From contig OZ220687.1 in NCBI GenBank assembly GCA_965116465.1, positions 1,612,001-1,676,000 on the forward strand: 64,000 bases of DNA, written 5' to 3'. The notes beneath the pieces were generated by a model. It was not told where the DNA came from and made no database searches. It saw nothing but the letters and a program-made list of their open reading frames with translations. The translations under genes and the position numbers were made by a program. Numbering within the stretch: position 1 is the first letter of the stretch; every line of letters begins with the position of its first letter. Below are positions 1 to 8,098 of the stretch, piece after piece. The DNA is from VXNF01 sp965116465. GTDB lineage: Bacteria; Actinomycetota; Acidimicrobiia; Acidimicrobiales; CATQHL01.

Positions 1-493
1 TCACGATGGCCCCGATGAGCGCCGCCAGCAGCAGCACCGAGACGGCTTCGAACGGGACGATGTACGTGCTGAAGATGGAATCGGCGACATCCGCGGTGGT
101 GGTGCGGGTGTCGGCGGGCAGCTCGACGTCGCCGAATCCCGTCACCACGGCGTAGATGGTGACGGTGGCCACCAGCGCGGCCGCCAGCACCGCCGGCAGC
201 CGTTTGGCGTGGTCGGTGCCCTCCTCGTCGCCGATGCGGGTGCGGGTCAGCATGATGCCGAACAGGAACAGCACCACCACCGCGCCGATGTACACCAGGA
301 TCTGGGTGATCCCCACGAACTCGGCGCCCATCAGCAGGAACAGGGCCGCCACGCCGCCGAGCACCACCACCAGGAACAGCGCCGCGTGCACCACGTTGCG
401 GGTGGTGACGAGACGGAGCGCCGCGAACACCATGATGGCGGCGATCACCCCGAAGGCGATGTTCTGGGCGACGAGGGCCCCGAGGACGGTCAC
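1..493 (-). CDS. nuoJ: NADH-quinone oxidoreductase subunit J (partial, 3' end off the left edge)
   Basis: Membrane subunit of complex I, part of the proton-pumping arm. The readable 164 codons begin at a GTG at 493 and encode several hydrophobic helices, including the family-typical stretch GITQILVYIGAVVVLFLF near residue 60. The start overlaps the nuoI stop by four bases (GTGA), so translation is probably coupled. The gene runs off position 1, so its C-terminus and the expected nuoK-N genes are not visible. It belongs to the operon that lacks nuoEFG. A second nuoJ is at 18342-18998. Assignment is firm; only the length is unknown. Confidence 0.9.
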   Translation of the reverse strand, partial: MTVLGALVAQNIAFGVIAAIMVFAALRLVTTRNVVHAALFLVVVLGGVAALFLLMGAEFVGITQILVYIGAVVVLFLFGIMLTRTRIGDEEGTDHAKRLPAVLAAALVATVTIYAVVTGFGDVELPADTRTTTADVADSIFSTYIVPFEAVSVLLLAALIGAIV

Positions 494-1059
494 GCGCCGG
501 CGCTCCGTTGGGGTCGGTGCTCGGACGGCTCGGGCAGCTTGGGCTGCTTGACGTTGGCGCCCGGCTCGTAGGTCTCGAACTCGGGCACCGTCTCCATCCA
601 GTCGGCCAGCCGGTCGGCGTCGTGCAGCAGGTCGGCGATGCGGGGTTCGGAGTACTCGAACTCGGGACTCCAGAACAGGGCGTCGAAGGGGCACACCTCC
701 ACGCAGATGCCGCAGTACATGCACAGCGCGTAGTCGATGTCGAAGCGGTCGATCTTGGCGCGCTGGCGGGGCTTGCCGCCGGGGCGCCGGGGCGGGGCGA
801 GTTCCTTGTGGCCCTCGATGTAGATGCACCAGTCCGGGCACTCCCGGGCGCACAGCATGCACACGGTGCAGTTGTCGTGGTGCAGGCCGATGACACCCCG
901 GGCACGGGTCACCGGCGCCTCCTTGACGTGCGGGTACTGCACGGTGTGCGCCCCCCGCGACGGCGCCGGCACGGGCTTGCGCAGCCCGTCGGGGAACAGC
1001 GTGCGCAGCATCGTGCGCCCCGTCACCCCCATCCCCTTGAGCATTCCGGTGCCTCGCAT
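490..1059 (-). CDS. nuoI: NADH-quinone oxidoreductase subunit I (EFG-less complex I)
   Basis: Peripheral-arm ferredoxin-like subunit (189 aa) that carries two [4Fe-4S] clusters toward the quinone site. The two cluster motifs are visible: CTVCMLCARECP around residue 60 and CMYCGICVEVCP around residue 110. The N-terminus (MRGTGMLKGMGVTGRTMLRT) is the usual short amphipathic lead. It lies 25 bases after nuoH and overlaps nuoJ by four bases. In a complex without NuoEFG these clusters would be the likely entry point for electrons from a ferredoxin-type donor; that is inference from gene content. Confidence 0.93.
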   Translation of the reverse strand: MRGTGMLKGMGVTGRTMLRTLFPDGLRKPVPAPSRGAHTVQYPHVKEAPVTRARGVIGLHHDNCTVCMLCARECPDWCIYIEGHKELAPPRRPGGKPRQRAKIDRFDIDYALCMYCGICVEVCPFDALFWSPEFEYSEPRIADLLHDADRLADWMETVPEFETYEPGANVKQPKLPEPSEHRPQRSAGA

Positions 1060-1084
1060 GAGCCGCCTCCCTCTCAGACCCGCT

Positions 1085-2119
1085 TCAGACCAGGACCTTC
1101 AGCACGCCGGTCACCACGATGTTCAGCAGTGCCAGCGGGATGAGCACCTTCCAGGCCAGCTTCTGGAGCTGATCCTCACGCAGCCGCGGGAACGTGAAGC
1201 GGAACCAGAAGATGAGCGCCGAGACGGCCATGATCTTGATGAACATCACGAACGGGCCGATGAGGTTGAACCAGCCCGAGGTGGGATCCAGCCCCGGCAC
1301 GTACCAGCCGCCGAGGAACAGCACCGAGGCGATGCCCGCGAAGGCGAACGCCGTGCCGAACTCGCCCATGAAGAAGAACAGGAACCGGAAGCCGGTGTAC
1401 TCCACCTGGTAGCCCCCGACGATCTCGGACTCGGCCACCGGCATGTCGAAGGGCGGCTGGGTCAGCTCGGCCTGCACCGCCACCAGGAAGATGGCGAAGC
1501 CGACGAACTGCGTGAGGATGTAGGGGAAGCCCATGCCGCCCCAGCCGAAGAGCTCGCCGTTGGCCTGGGCCAGGACGATCTTGTTGAGGTCCAGGGTGCC
1601 GGCCTGGATGACCACGCCGATGGCGGCCAGCACCAGCGGCAGCTCGTAGGCGATGAGCTGGCCGGCGGCGCGCATGCCGCCCATGAGGGCGTACTTGTTG
1701 GCCGAACCCCAGCCGGCCATCAGCACGCCGATCACCGAGAGCGACGCCACCGCCAGGGCGAAGAAGAGGCCGGCGTCGAGGCCGCTCACCACCGCGTCGG
1801 GGCCCATCGGCAGGACCGCGTAGAGCAGGAAGGTGGACACCAGCACGACAACCGGCGCCAGGGCGAACACGTAGCGGTCGGCCCGGCGCGGGAACACGTC
1901 CTCCTTCTGGAGGAACTTCACGCCGTCGGCCAGCAGCTGCAGCGTGCCGTAGGGGCCGGCCTCCATGGGACCCAGCCGGCTCTGCATGAAGCTCATCATC
2001 TTCATGAGGAACACGTACCCCAGGATCAGCGCCGCGGTCGGGATGACCAGCGCCACCACCACCAGCTTGATGGCGGTCTGCTGCCAGTAGGCCAGCTCGA
2101 CGGCGAGGGTCCAGATCAC
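1085..2119 (-). CDS. nuoH: NADH-quinone oxidoreductase subunit H (EFG-less complex I)
   Basis: Eight-helix membrane subunit (344 aa) forming the quinone chamber at the junction of the peripheral and membrane arms. Family signatures seen: SRLGPMEAGPYGTLQLLADG near residue 46, the acidic loop ELTQPPFDMPVAESEIVGGY near 220, and a terminal helix ending in VLKVLV. The GTG start at 2119 overlaps the nuoD stop by four bases. Direct nuoD-nuoH adjacency shows that nuoE, nuoF and nuoG are missing from their usual place. A paralogue is at 19621-20847. Confidence 0.95.
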   Translation of the reverse strand: MIWTLAVELAYWQQTAIKLVVVALVIPTAALILGYVFLMKMMSFMQSRLGPMEAGPYGTLQLLADGVKFLQKEDVFPRRADRYVFALAPVVVLVSTFLLYAVLPMGPDAVVSGLDAGLFFALAVASLSVIGVLMAGWGSANKYALMGGMRAAGQLIAYELPLVLAAIGVVIQAGTLDLNKIVLAQANGELFGWGGMGFPYILTQFVGFAIFLVAVQAELTQPPFDMPVAESEIVGGYQVEYTGFRFLFFFMGEFGTAFAFAGIASVLFLGGWYVPGLDPTSGWFNLIGPFVMFIKIMAVSALIFWFRFTFPRLREDQLQKLAWKVLIPLALLNIVVTGVLKVLV

Positions 2120-3285
2120 CGGTCGATATCCCCCAGGATGAAGTACAGGCTGGCCAGGATGGTGATCACGTCGGGAACGTAGACGCCCCGCATGACCCAG
2201 GGCGTCACCGAGATGTTGTTGAACGAGGCGGAGCGGATCTTCACCCGGAACGGCCCCAGGTCGCCCTTGCTGACCACGTAGTAGCCCATGACGCCCAGCG
2301 GGTTCTCCGTGGCCACGTAGGCCTCACCGGCGGGCACCTTGATGATCACGGGGACCTTGGCCATCACCGGCCCCGACGGCAGGCCGTCCAGCATCTGCTC
2401 CACCATGTAGGTGGCCTCGCGGGTCTCCTGCAGGCGCACCCAGTAGCGGGCGAAGGAGTCGCCGTCGGGGTGCGTCCAGACCTTCCAGTCCAGCTGGTCG
2501 TGGACGAGCCCGCACGGGTTGTCCCGGCGCATGTCCCAGTCCACGCCCGAGGCACGCAGGTTGGCCCCCGAGAGCCCGTAGGACAGGGCGACGTCGGCGG
2601 GGATGACGCCCACGCCGCGGGTCCGGGCCTCGAAGATCTCGTTGCCCATGAGCAGGTCCTCGAGCTCGTCGCAGAAGTTGCGCATCTTGACCATGACGCC
2701 GCGGGTCTCCTCGATCCAGCCCTTGGGCAGGTCGTCCTTGAGGCCGCCGATGCGGTCGAAGTTCGGGTGGAAGCGCCCGCCCGTGACCGCCTCGATCTGG
2801 TTCAGGACGAACTCCCGGTCCCGGAAGGCGAAGAACACCGGGGTGAGGGCGCCGAGCTGCACGCCCATGTCGCCCAGGAACAGGGCGATGTTCGCCAGCC
2901 GCGACAACTCGAAGAGGATGGTGCGGATCCAGGCGGCCCGGGGCGGCGCCTCCACCTCCATGAGCTGCTCGGCCGCCAGGATGAACGGCACCTCGTTGGC
3001 GAAGCTGCCCAGCCAGTCGATGCGGTTGATGAGGGTGGTGACCTGCGGGTAGGTGCGCACCTCGGCCAGCTTCTCGTAGCCCCGGTGCATGTAACCCATG
3101 ACCGGCTCGGCCGCCACCACCTGCTCGCCGTCGAGACGGGCGATGATGCGCAGCGTGCCGTGGGTGGCCGGGTGCTGCGGGCCGATGTTGAGGGTCATGC
3201 CCTCGGTCTCGAGTTCCACATTGACGCGGGCGTCGGCGGCCGCCGCGGCGATGAACGCCCGCTGCTCGCGCTCGGTGACACTCAT
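2116..3285 (-). CDS. nuoD: NADH-quinone oxidoreductase subunit D (EFG-less complex I)
   Basis: The 49-kDa-type subunit (389 aa), which lines the quinone-binding cavity and descends from the [NiFe]-hydrogenase large subunit. It opens with the family motif NIGPQHPATHGTLRII and retains YMHRGYEKLAE and the C-terminal end VITILASLYFILGDIDR. I chose the ATG at 3285: it gives a 10-base gap after nuoC, and a GAAGG lies about 8 bases upstream. An in-frame ATG at 3318 would overlap nuoC by 22 bases. It precedes nuoH with a four-base overlap. Confidence 0.94.
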   Translation of the reverse strand: MSVTEREQRAFIAAAAADARVNVELETEGMTLNIGPQHPATHGTLRIIARLDGEQVVAAEPVMGYMHRGYEKLAEVRTYPQVTTLINRIDWLGSFANEVPFILAAEQLMEVEAPPRAAWIRTILFELSRLANIALFLGDMGVQLGALTPVFFAFRDREFVLNQIEAVTGGRFHPNFDRIGGLKDDLPKGWIEETRGVMVKMRNFCDELEDLLMGNEIFEARTRGVGVIPADVALSYGLSGANLRASGVDWDMRRDNPCGLVHDQLDWKVWTHPDGDSFARYWVRLQETREATYMVEQMLDGLPSGPVMAKVPVIIKVPAGEAYVATENPLGVMGYYVVSKGDLGPFRVKIRSASFNNISVTPWVMRGVYVPDVITILASLYFILGDIDR

Positions 3286-3295
3286 GACCGGGCCT

Positions 3296-3991
3296 TCATG
3301 ACTGGTCCTCGCCGGCACTGGGCATGTCCTCCACGTCCACGAGGCCGGGCCAGGGCTTCACGCGGCGGGCCAGCAGCGGGAAGTCCTTGCGCAGCGGGTG
3401 ACCCTCGAACTCACCCGGGAGGTAGATGTGACGCAGGTCGGGATGGCCGATGAAGGCGATGCCGAACATCTCCCAGGCCTCGCGCTCGTGCCAGTTGGCG
3501 CCGGCGTACACCGGGATCCACGTCTCGGTGGCAGGGTTCTCGTTCGGCAGGTCGGCCTTGAGGATGACCGCGAGGTTCTCGCCGCCCGGGTTGTCCTCGA
3601 CGGCCTGCACCCGGGCGAAGATCTGCAGGCGGGTCTCGCCGCCGGCCACGCCGTGCTCGATGGCGGTGTCCCGGGCCGGTGGGCCGGTGGTGGGCCAGTC
3701 CTGCTCGGCGTCCATGTCCCGCCCGAACGGGGAGGGCAACCAGTCGATGGCCGACAGGAAGTCGAACCAGCGGCAGCCCAGGTCGTCGCGCAGCGCGTAA
3801 CCCGCCCGCTGCCAGGCCTCGTGATGCACCCGCACCCACAACTCCCCCCGCTGGGAGTGGTGCTCCAGCACCGCCTCGCCGAGCACCTCGCTCAGGGTGG
3901 CGACGGCGGCGGTGTGGCGTGGATCGGCCGGGACGGCAGCGCCGTCGTCCGGTTCGCTCACGTCGCTATCGCTCACGTCGGTATCGCTCAC
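3296..3991 (-). CDS. nuoC: NADH-quinone oxidoreductase subunit C (EFG-less complex I)
   Basis: The 30-kDa-type peripheral subunit (231 aa), which packs against NuoD. The C-terminal family signature is clear: REAWEMFGIAFIGHPDLRHI followed by LPGEFEGHPLRKDFPL. The N-terminus carries a 30-residue Asp/Ser-rich tail (MSDTDVSDSDVSEPDD) absent from the second NuoC of this window (167 aa). It lies 18 bases downstream of nuoB and ends 10 bases before the chosen nuoD start. Confidence 0.93.
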   Translation of the reverse strand: MSDTDVSDSDVSEPDDGAAVPADPRHTAAVATLSEVLGEAVLEHHSQRGELWVRVHHEAWQRAGYALRDDLGCRWFDFLSAIDWLPSPFGRDMDAEQDWPTTGPPARDTAIEHGVAGGETRLQIFARVQAVEDNPGGENLAVILKADLPNENPATETWIPVYAGANWHEREAWEMFGIAFIGHPDLRHIYLPGEFEGHPLRKDFPLLARRVKPWPGLVDVEDMPSAGEDQS

Positions 3992-4009
3992 TTCCGGGGT
4001 CCTCGTGCG

Positions 4010-4510
4010 CTAGCCGACGACGATCGGGTCGCCCTTCCAGCGGGCCGTCATGTCCTCGTTGGCGATGCGCTCCTGCAGCAGCACGATCCCCTCCAGCAGC
4101 GCCTCCGGCCGCGGCGGGCACCCGGGCACGTAGACGTCCACCGGGATGATCTGGTCGATGCCCTTGGTGACCGAGTATGAGTCCCAGTAGGGCCCGCCGC
4201 AGTTGGCGCAGGAGCCCATCGAGATGACGTACTTCGGGTCGGGCATCTGCTCGTAGAGGCGCAGGATCGACGGCACCATCTTGTCGGTGACGGTGCCGGA
4301 GACCACGACGAGATCGGCCTGGCGTGGGCTGGCGGGGAACGGGATCACGCCGAGGCGCATCACGTCATAGCGGGGCGAGCCGAACGCCGCTCCCATCTCG
4401 ATGGCGCAGCAGGCCAGGCCCCACTGGTAGACCCAGAGCGAGTACTTGCGGCCGAGGTTCAGCAGCTTGGTGAGGGGCGCGGGAATCTTGCCGCTCTCGA
4501 CGAGGCCCAT
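4010..4510 (-). CDS. nuoB: NADH-quinone oxidoreductase subunit B (EFG-less complex I)
   Basis: Peripheral subunit (166 aa) that binds cluster N2, the last [4Fe-4S] cluster before quinone. The ligand motifs are present: the tandem cysteines of LACCAIEM near residue 35, GSCANCGG near 99, and PGCPPRPE near 129. A 47-base gap separates it from nuoA, the largest gap in this operon. The paralogue at 27106-27750 is longer (214 aa), with extra N- and C-terminal tails, so the two are diverged copies and not a recent duplication. Confidence 0.95.
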   Translation of the reverse strand: MGLVESGKIPAPLTKLLNLGRKYSLWVYQWGLACCAIEMGAAFGSPRYDVMRLGVIPFPASPRQADLVVVSGTVTDKMVPSILRLYEQMPDPKYVISMGSCANCGGPYWDSYSVTKGIDQIIPVDVYVPGCPPRPEALLEGIVLLQERIANEDMTARWKGDPIVVG

Positions 4511-4557
4511 CTAGACGTGACCTCCCGCGGGGCGGGGCGCGGCGCGGCGTTCGGTGT

Positions 4558-4923
4558 TCAGACCCATCGCAGCACGCGCTTTCGCCAGGCGTAGAAGAGC
4601 CCCAGCGCCAGGATGAAGATGAAGATCGCCATCTCGACGAGGCCGAAGACCCCGTAGACCTCCAGGCGCGTGGCCCACGGGAAGATGAACACGGCCTCCA
4701 CGTCGAACATCACGAACAGCAGGGCGAACAGGTAGTACCGCAGCGTGCTCTGCGACCAGCCGTCGCCGACGGGGTCCACGCCGCTCTCGTAGGTGACGTA
4801 CTTCTGCTTCTGGGGGCGCTCGGGGCGCAGCACGGCGCCGACACCCAGCATGAGTGCCACCATCAGCACCGCCAGGACGGCGAAGAAACCGACCGTCAGG
4901 TAGCTGCGGAGGAAGTCCGACAC
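4558..4923 (-). CDS. nuoA: NADH-quinone oxidoreductase subunit A (EFG-less complex I)
   Basis: Three-helix membrane subunit (121 aa). The loop containing YVTYESGVDPVGDGW and the motif FVMFDVEAVFIFPWA identify it. The start is a GTG at 4923; a longer open frame upstream is only the antisense of the trpB2-like gene. There is no Shine-Dalgarno, but a TAGGCT hexamer (4932-4937) lies 8 bases before the GTG, so this may be a promoter-proximal, leaderless start of the operon A-B-C-D-H-I-J. Confidence 0.93.
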   Translation of the reverse strand: MSDFLRSYLTVGFFAVLAVLMVALMLGVGAVLRPERPQKQKYVTYESGVDPVGDGWSQSTLRYYLFALLFVMFDVEAVFIFPWATRLEVYGVFGLVEMAIFIFILALGLFYAWRKRVLRWV

Positions 4924-4997
4924 AGGGCCAGAGCCTACCCAGCGCTCGCCACGCGATGACGACTGGAAACGCCGACTGGGACCAGAGTGCGGCGCCC

Positions 4998-6362
4998 TCA
5001 GTCGCCCATGTGCGGGATGGTGGCCATGGCGGCCTCGATCGCCTCGGTCGGGTAGCTGTAATCCTGCAGCCGGCCCGTCAGATAGGAGTCGTAGGCCGAC
5101 AGGTCCAGCAGGCCGTGGCCGCACAACGCGGTGAGGATGACCTTCTCCTCGCCGGTCTCGGCGCAGCGCCGGGCCTCGGCGACCGCGGAGGCCAGAGCAT
5201 GGGTGGGCTCGGGGGCGGGGACAATGCCCTCGCAGCGGGCGAACAGCGTGCCCGCCTCGAAGCACTCGGACTGCGCCTTGGCCTCGGCCTCCACGAGGCC
5301 CAGGTCGTAGATGTGCGAGAGCAGGGGCGACATGCCGTGGTAGCGCAGCCCACCGGCGTGGATGGGTGCCGGCACGAACGAGTGCCCCAGCGTGTGCATC
5401 TTGATGAGCGGGGTGAAACCGGCCATGTCGCCGAAGTCGTAGGCGTACACGCCCTTGGTCAGCGACGGGCACGCCGCCGGCTCGACGCAGCGGATGACCG
5501 GCGCCATGTTGCCGGCCAGCTTCTCGCGCAGGAACGGGAACGACAGCCCGGCGAAGTTGGAGCCACCACCGGTGCAGCCCACGATCAGATCGGGGGTCTC
5601 GCCCAGTTCGGCGAGCTGCAGCAGCGCCTCCTCGCCGATCACCGTCTGGTGCAGCAGCACGTGGTTCAGCACGCTGCCGAGGGAATAGTGCGCCTGGGGA
5701 TCCTGGGCGGCCACCTCGATGGCCTCGCTGATGGCGATGCCGAGGCTGCCGGGGTTGTCCGGCTCGGCCTCCAGCAGCTTGCGCCCCGTCTCGGTGGCCG
5801 TCGACGGGCTGGGATGCACGGTGGCGCCGTAGGTCTCCATCATGAGTCGCCGGTAAGGCTTCTGGTCATAGGAGGCGCGCACCTGCCACACCTCGCATTC
5901 CAGGCCGAACATCTGGCAGGCGAACGCCAGGGCGGCGCCCCACTGCCCGGCGCCGGTCTCGGTGGTGATCTTGGTGATGCCCGACTCGGCGTTGTAGAAG
6001 GCCTGCGGGACGGCCGTGTTGGGCTTGTGCGACCCGACCGGGCTGACACCCTCGTACTTGAAGTAGATGCGGGCGGGCGTGCCCAGGGCCTCTTCCAGCC
6101 GGCGGGCGCGGATCAGCGGCGTCGGGCGCCACAGCCGGTACACCTGCTGGATGGCGTCGGGGATGTCGATGTGGCTCTCTCCGCTGACCTCTTGGAGGAT
6201 CAGCGCCATCGGGAACAGGGGGGCCAGGGCCTCGGGGCCGATCGGCTCCATCGTGGCCGGGTGCAGCGGCGGCGGGGGCGGCGCCGGCAGGTCCGGGATC
6301 ACGTTGTACCACTGGGTGGGCATCTGCTCTTCGGGCAGGAATGTCTTGATGCGTTCAGCCAT
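4998..6362 (-). CDS. trpB2: Tryptophan synthase beta-like protein, TrpB2 type
   Basis: PLP-dependent beta-replacing enzyme (454 aa) of the TrpB2 branch, which joins indole and serine to give tryptophan. The PLP lysine is in GSHKPNTA (Lys113), and the phosphate-cradling loop GGGSN is at 265-269. TrpB2 features are the long N-terminal segment (MAERIKTFLPEEQMPTQWYN) and a length well above the roughly 400 aa of TrpB1. No trpA or other trp gene is nearby, so a stand-alone indole-salvage role is possible. The start ATG at 6362 is preceded by TACTGT exactly 6 bases upstream, suggesting a leaderless transcript. It ends 74 bases before nuoA. Confidence 0.88.
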   Translation of the reverse strand: MAERIKTFLPEEQMPTQWYNVIPDLPAPPPPPLHPATMEPIGPEALAPLFPMALILQEVSGESHIDIPDAIQQVYRLWRPTPLIRARRLEEALGTPARIYFKYEGVSPVGSHKPNTAVPQAFYNAESGITKITTETGAGQWGAALAFACQMFGLECEVWQVRASYDQKPYRRLMMETYGATVHPSPSTATETGRKLLEAEPDNPGSLGIAISEAIEVAAQDPQAHYSLGSVLNHVLLHQTVIGEEALLQLAELGETPDLIVGCTGGGSNFAGLSFPFLREKLAGNMAPVIRCVEPAACPSLTKGVYAYDFGDMAGFTPLIKMHTLGHSFVPAPIHAGGLRYHGMSPLLSHIYDLGLVEAEAKAQSECFEAGTLFARCEGIVPAPEPTHALASAVAEARRCAETGEEKVILTALCGHGLLDLSAYDSYLTGRLQDYSYPTEAIEAAMATIPHMGD

Positions 6363-6395
6363 GGCGCAACAGTATGCCGTCGGCTCGCCGCCCGC

Positions 6396-6794
6396 CTACA
6401 AACGGAAGAACTCTCGCCGCCTGAGTTTCTCGCCCTCCGGATCCACGAGGACACCGGCCTGTTCCAGCGCGATCACGCCCAGGAGCGGCTCGGCTTCGTC
6501 GTCACCGACGATGACCCGCGCGGGCGCAACGTCTTCCATGAACTCGAGTTCCGCGAAGGCGATCTCGAACTCCACCGCACTGCCGTCGGCCAACCGGTAG
6601 GTCCTGGGGCCCCGCGACTGCACGCCGATCGCCTCGAGGGCCCGGCGCGGCACCAGGCTGTCGACGGCCCCGGTGTCAACCAGGAATTCGCCCTCCCAGT
6701 AGCGTTGCCGATCCAGAGGGTTGCGCACTGTCACCATCACGTGTGTCTCGCCCATGTCCGCGATTCCCACTCCTTCGGCTTCGACTCTGCCCAC
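6396..6794 (-). CDS. Retropepsin-like (clan AA) aspartic protease, small orphan
   Basis: A 132-aa protein whose core reads as a single retroviral-type aspartic protease lobe. The catalytic signature is FLVDTGAVDSLV (Asp40-Thr-Gly), followed by conserved strands and a GVIALEQAGVLVDPEG segment resembling the end of the fold. Such single-lobe proteins act as homodimers; the substrate is unknown. There is no signal peptide, so it is likely cytosolic. The start is uncertain: GTG 6794 is annotated, with GTG 6770 or ATG 6755 as alternatives. A good promoter lies at 6837-6865. Confidence 0.72.
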   Translation of the reverse strand: MGRVEAEGVGIADMGETHVMVTVRNPLDRQRYWEGEFLVDTGAVDSLVPRRALEAIGVQSRGPRTYRLADGSAVEFEIAFAELEFMEDVAPARVIVGDDEAEPLLGVIALEQAGVLVDPEGEKLRRREFFRL

Positions 6795-6836
6795 TCGTCA
6801 ACACCGCCGGCCGGCCGACATGTGCCGGATCTGCCC

Positions 6837-6865
6837 ACCGTAGATCAGGGCCGTGATTCTGTCAA
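6837..6865 (-). promoter_or_regulatory. Sigma70-type promoter upstream of the aspartic protease gene
   Basis: On the minus strand a perfect -35 box TTGACA (6860-6865) is separated by 17 bases from TACGGT (6837-6842), which fits the actinobacterial TAnnnT -10 pattern. It lies in a conspicuously AT-rich patch (about 6850-6905) in otherwise GC-rich DNA. The predicted transcript would start near 6829 and give a leader of about 35-75 bases, depending on which start codon is used. Confidence 0.55.
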
Positions 6866-6940
6866 CATAGTGAATAATCACAGATAGCGAATATTACTGA
6901 GAATCTAAGGGTCGGCTCTGCGCGACCTGGGTCACCGCAC

Positions 6941-7522
6941 TCAGGCGCCTCGCCGGTCGGTGGATCGGGCGGCGGACTGCTCGGCGGCCCGGGCGGCTTC
7001 TATCCAGGCTGTTGTGGCGGCGATCTGCTTTGTGCCGTCGAAGCCGATTCGCCGGGTGGGCTCCACCTCGAGAATGACCCGGTTCGGCGAGTCCAGGAAC
7101 TGTGCGAAGTGCCGGGCTCGTTCCGGATCCGGGTGCAGGGCTGCTGCCAGTTCGGGGTAGAACCAGGCCTTGGTCCGGTCGTCGGTGTGGAGGCGGCAGA
7201 TTCCCTTGTAGGTAACGGTCCGGCGGCGGGGCACGCCGGGGGCGCCGGTACTGGTGATGACGATGCAGACCCGGGGGTCGCGGCGCACCGCGGCGATGCG
7301 GGCCCGGCCGCCGCCTGCGGTCAGCCAGAAGCGGCCGCGGCGCCGGATGAAGCTCATGATCACCCCGACCGGCCAGCCCTCGCGGTTGGCCCAGACGAAG
7401 GTGCACTCGGTCTGAGCGGCCAGCATGGCCTCCTCGTCGGCGGCGTCGAGCCCCCACGCCGAGACGTCCTCGTAGTGCGCCTCCTCCGGAGTCGATACGG
7501 AGCCGACCTGATTCTCGGCCAT
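6941..7522 (-). CDS. Pyridoxamine 5'-phosphate oxidase-family (FMN split-barrel) protein
   Basis: A 193-aa protein with the split beta-barrel pattern of the PNPOx-like superfamily: a strand with FVWANREGWPVGVIMSFI, then FWLTAGGGRARIAAVRRDPR, then VCIVITSTG. This is the usual FMN- or F420-binding arrangement in actinobacterial members. Substrate unknown. I chose the ATG at 7522 because GAGG sits 6 bases upstream; a GTG at 7534 would overlap the upstream VOC gene stop. It is co-oriented with that gene and 8 bases downstream of its stop, so they are probably co-transcribed. Confidence 0.75.
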   Translation of the reverse strand: MAENQVGSVSTPEEAHYEDVSAWGLDAADEEAMLAAQTECTFVWANREGWPVGVIMSFIRRRGRFWLTAGGGRARIAAVRRDPRVCIVITSTGAPGVPRRRTVTYKGICRLHTDDRTKAWFYPELAAALHPDPERARHFAQFLDSPNRVILEVEPTRRIGFDGTKQIAATTAWIEAARAAEQSAARSTDRRGA

Positions 7523-7530
7523 CTTCGACC

Positions 7531-8055
7531 TCACTCCCTCAGGCGGACCGGATCGGATCCGTCCCAGTCCTGTGCTGCCTCGGCGACCATGGCGTAGAAC
7601 TCTCTCAGCCGTCCGGTCGGCACATACAACTCGGTCAGGTGGCCCCGCTCGGCGATCGTGTCGATGTAGCAGACCCTCGTCTGTCCGTAGGCGTTACCCG
7701 ACCCGGCGACCTCGTAGCCCAGCGCCACGTAGCCCGCCACGGCGGCGTCGAGGTCGTCCACGAAGCAGGCCACGTGATGCAGCCCCTCCTCACCGGGGGC
7801 ATACATGTCACGGACCACCGACGGGCCGGTGCCGTGATCCTGGATCAACTCGACCATGATCCGGCCCCACTGGCCGCAGGCGTTGCTGTGGTCGAAGGGC
7901 GCCGGGCGCCCCCGGTGCACCGAGTCGTGCATGGGGATGTGGTGCCGCACGAAGAACGGCCCGGCCCCGAACCGCTCGGCCCACCGCCGCGCCCCCTCGA
8001 CGACATCGTTCACCACATAGGCGACCTGAACGATCTCACCGAGCGGATGCAACAC
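7531..8055 (-). CDS. VOC-fold (glyoxalase/bleomycin-resistance/dioxygenase-like) protein
   Basis: A 174-aa protein with two beta-alpha-beta-beta-beta modules. The N-terminal one contains QVAYVVNDVVEGARRWAERF. The C-terminal one contains EGLHHVACFVDDLDAAVAGY, with the metal-type His pattern, and a Glu near TELYVP. This is a typical glyoxalase/dioxygenase layout; the reaction cannot be named. The start is a GTG at 8055; the longer frame upstream is antisense of the neighbour. A TAGGGT hexamer (8064-8069) lies 8 bases before the start. Confidence 0.78.
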   Translation of the reverse strand: MLHPLGEIVQVAYVVNDVVEGARRWAERFGAGPFFVRHHIPMHDSVHRGRPAPFDHSNACGQWGRIMVELIQDHGTGPSVVRDMYAPGEEGLHHVACFVDDLDAAVAGYVALGYEVAGSGNAYGQTRVCYIDTIAERGHLTELYVPTGRLREFYAMVAEAAQDWDGSDPVRLRE

Positions 8056-8098
8056 GGCCTCAGACCCTAGCCAGCGCTTTCCGGCCGGCACGGTGGCA

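Noticed and set aside
4854..6887. A 677-codon plus-strand open frame and similar long frames opposite nuoG, hemL and others
   Set aside because: They mirror conserved minus-strand genes, have His/Gly/Arg-rich shadow composition and no recognisable domains; typical of GC-rich DNA.
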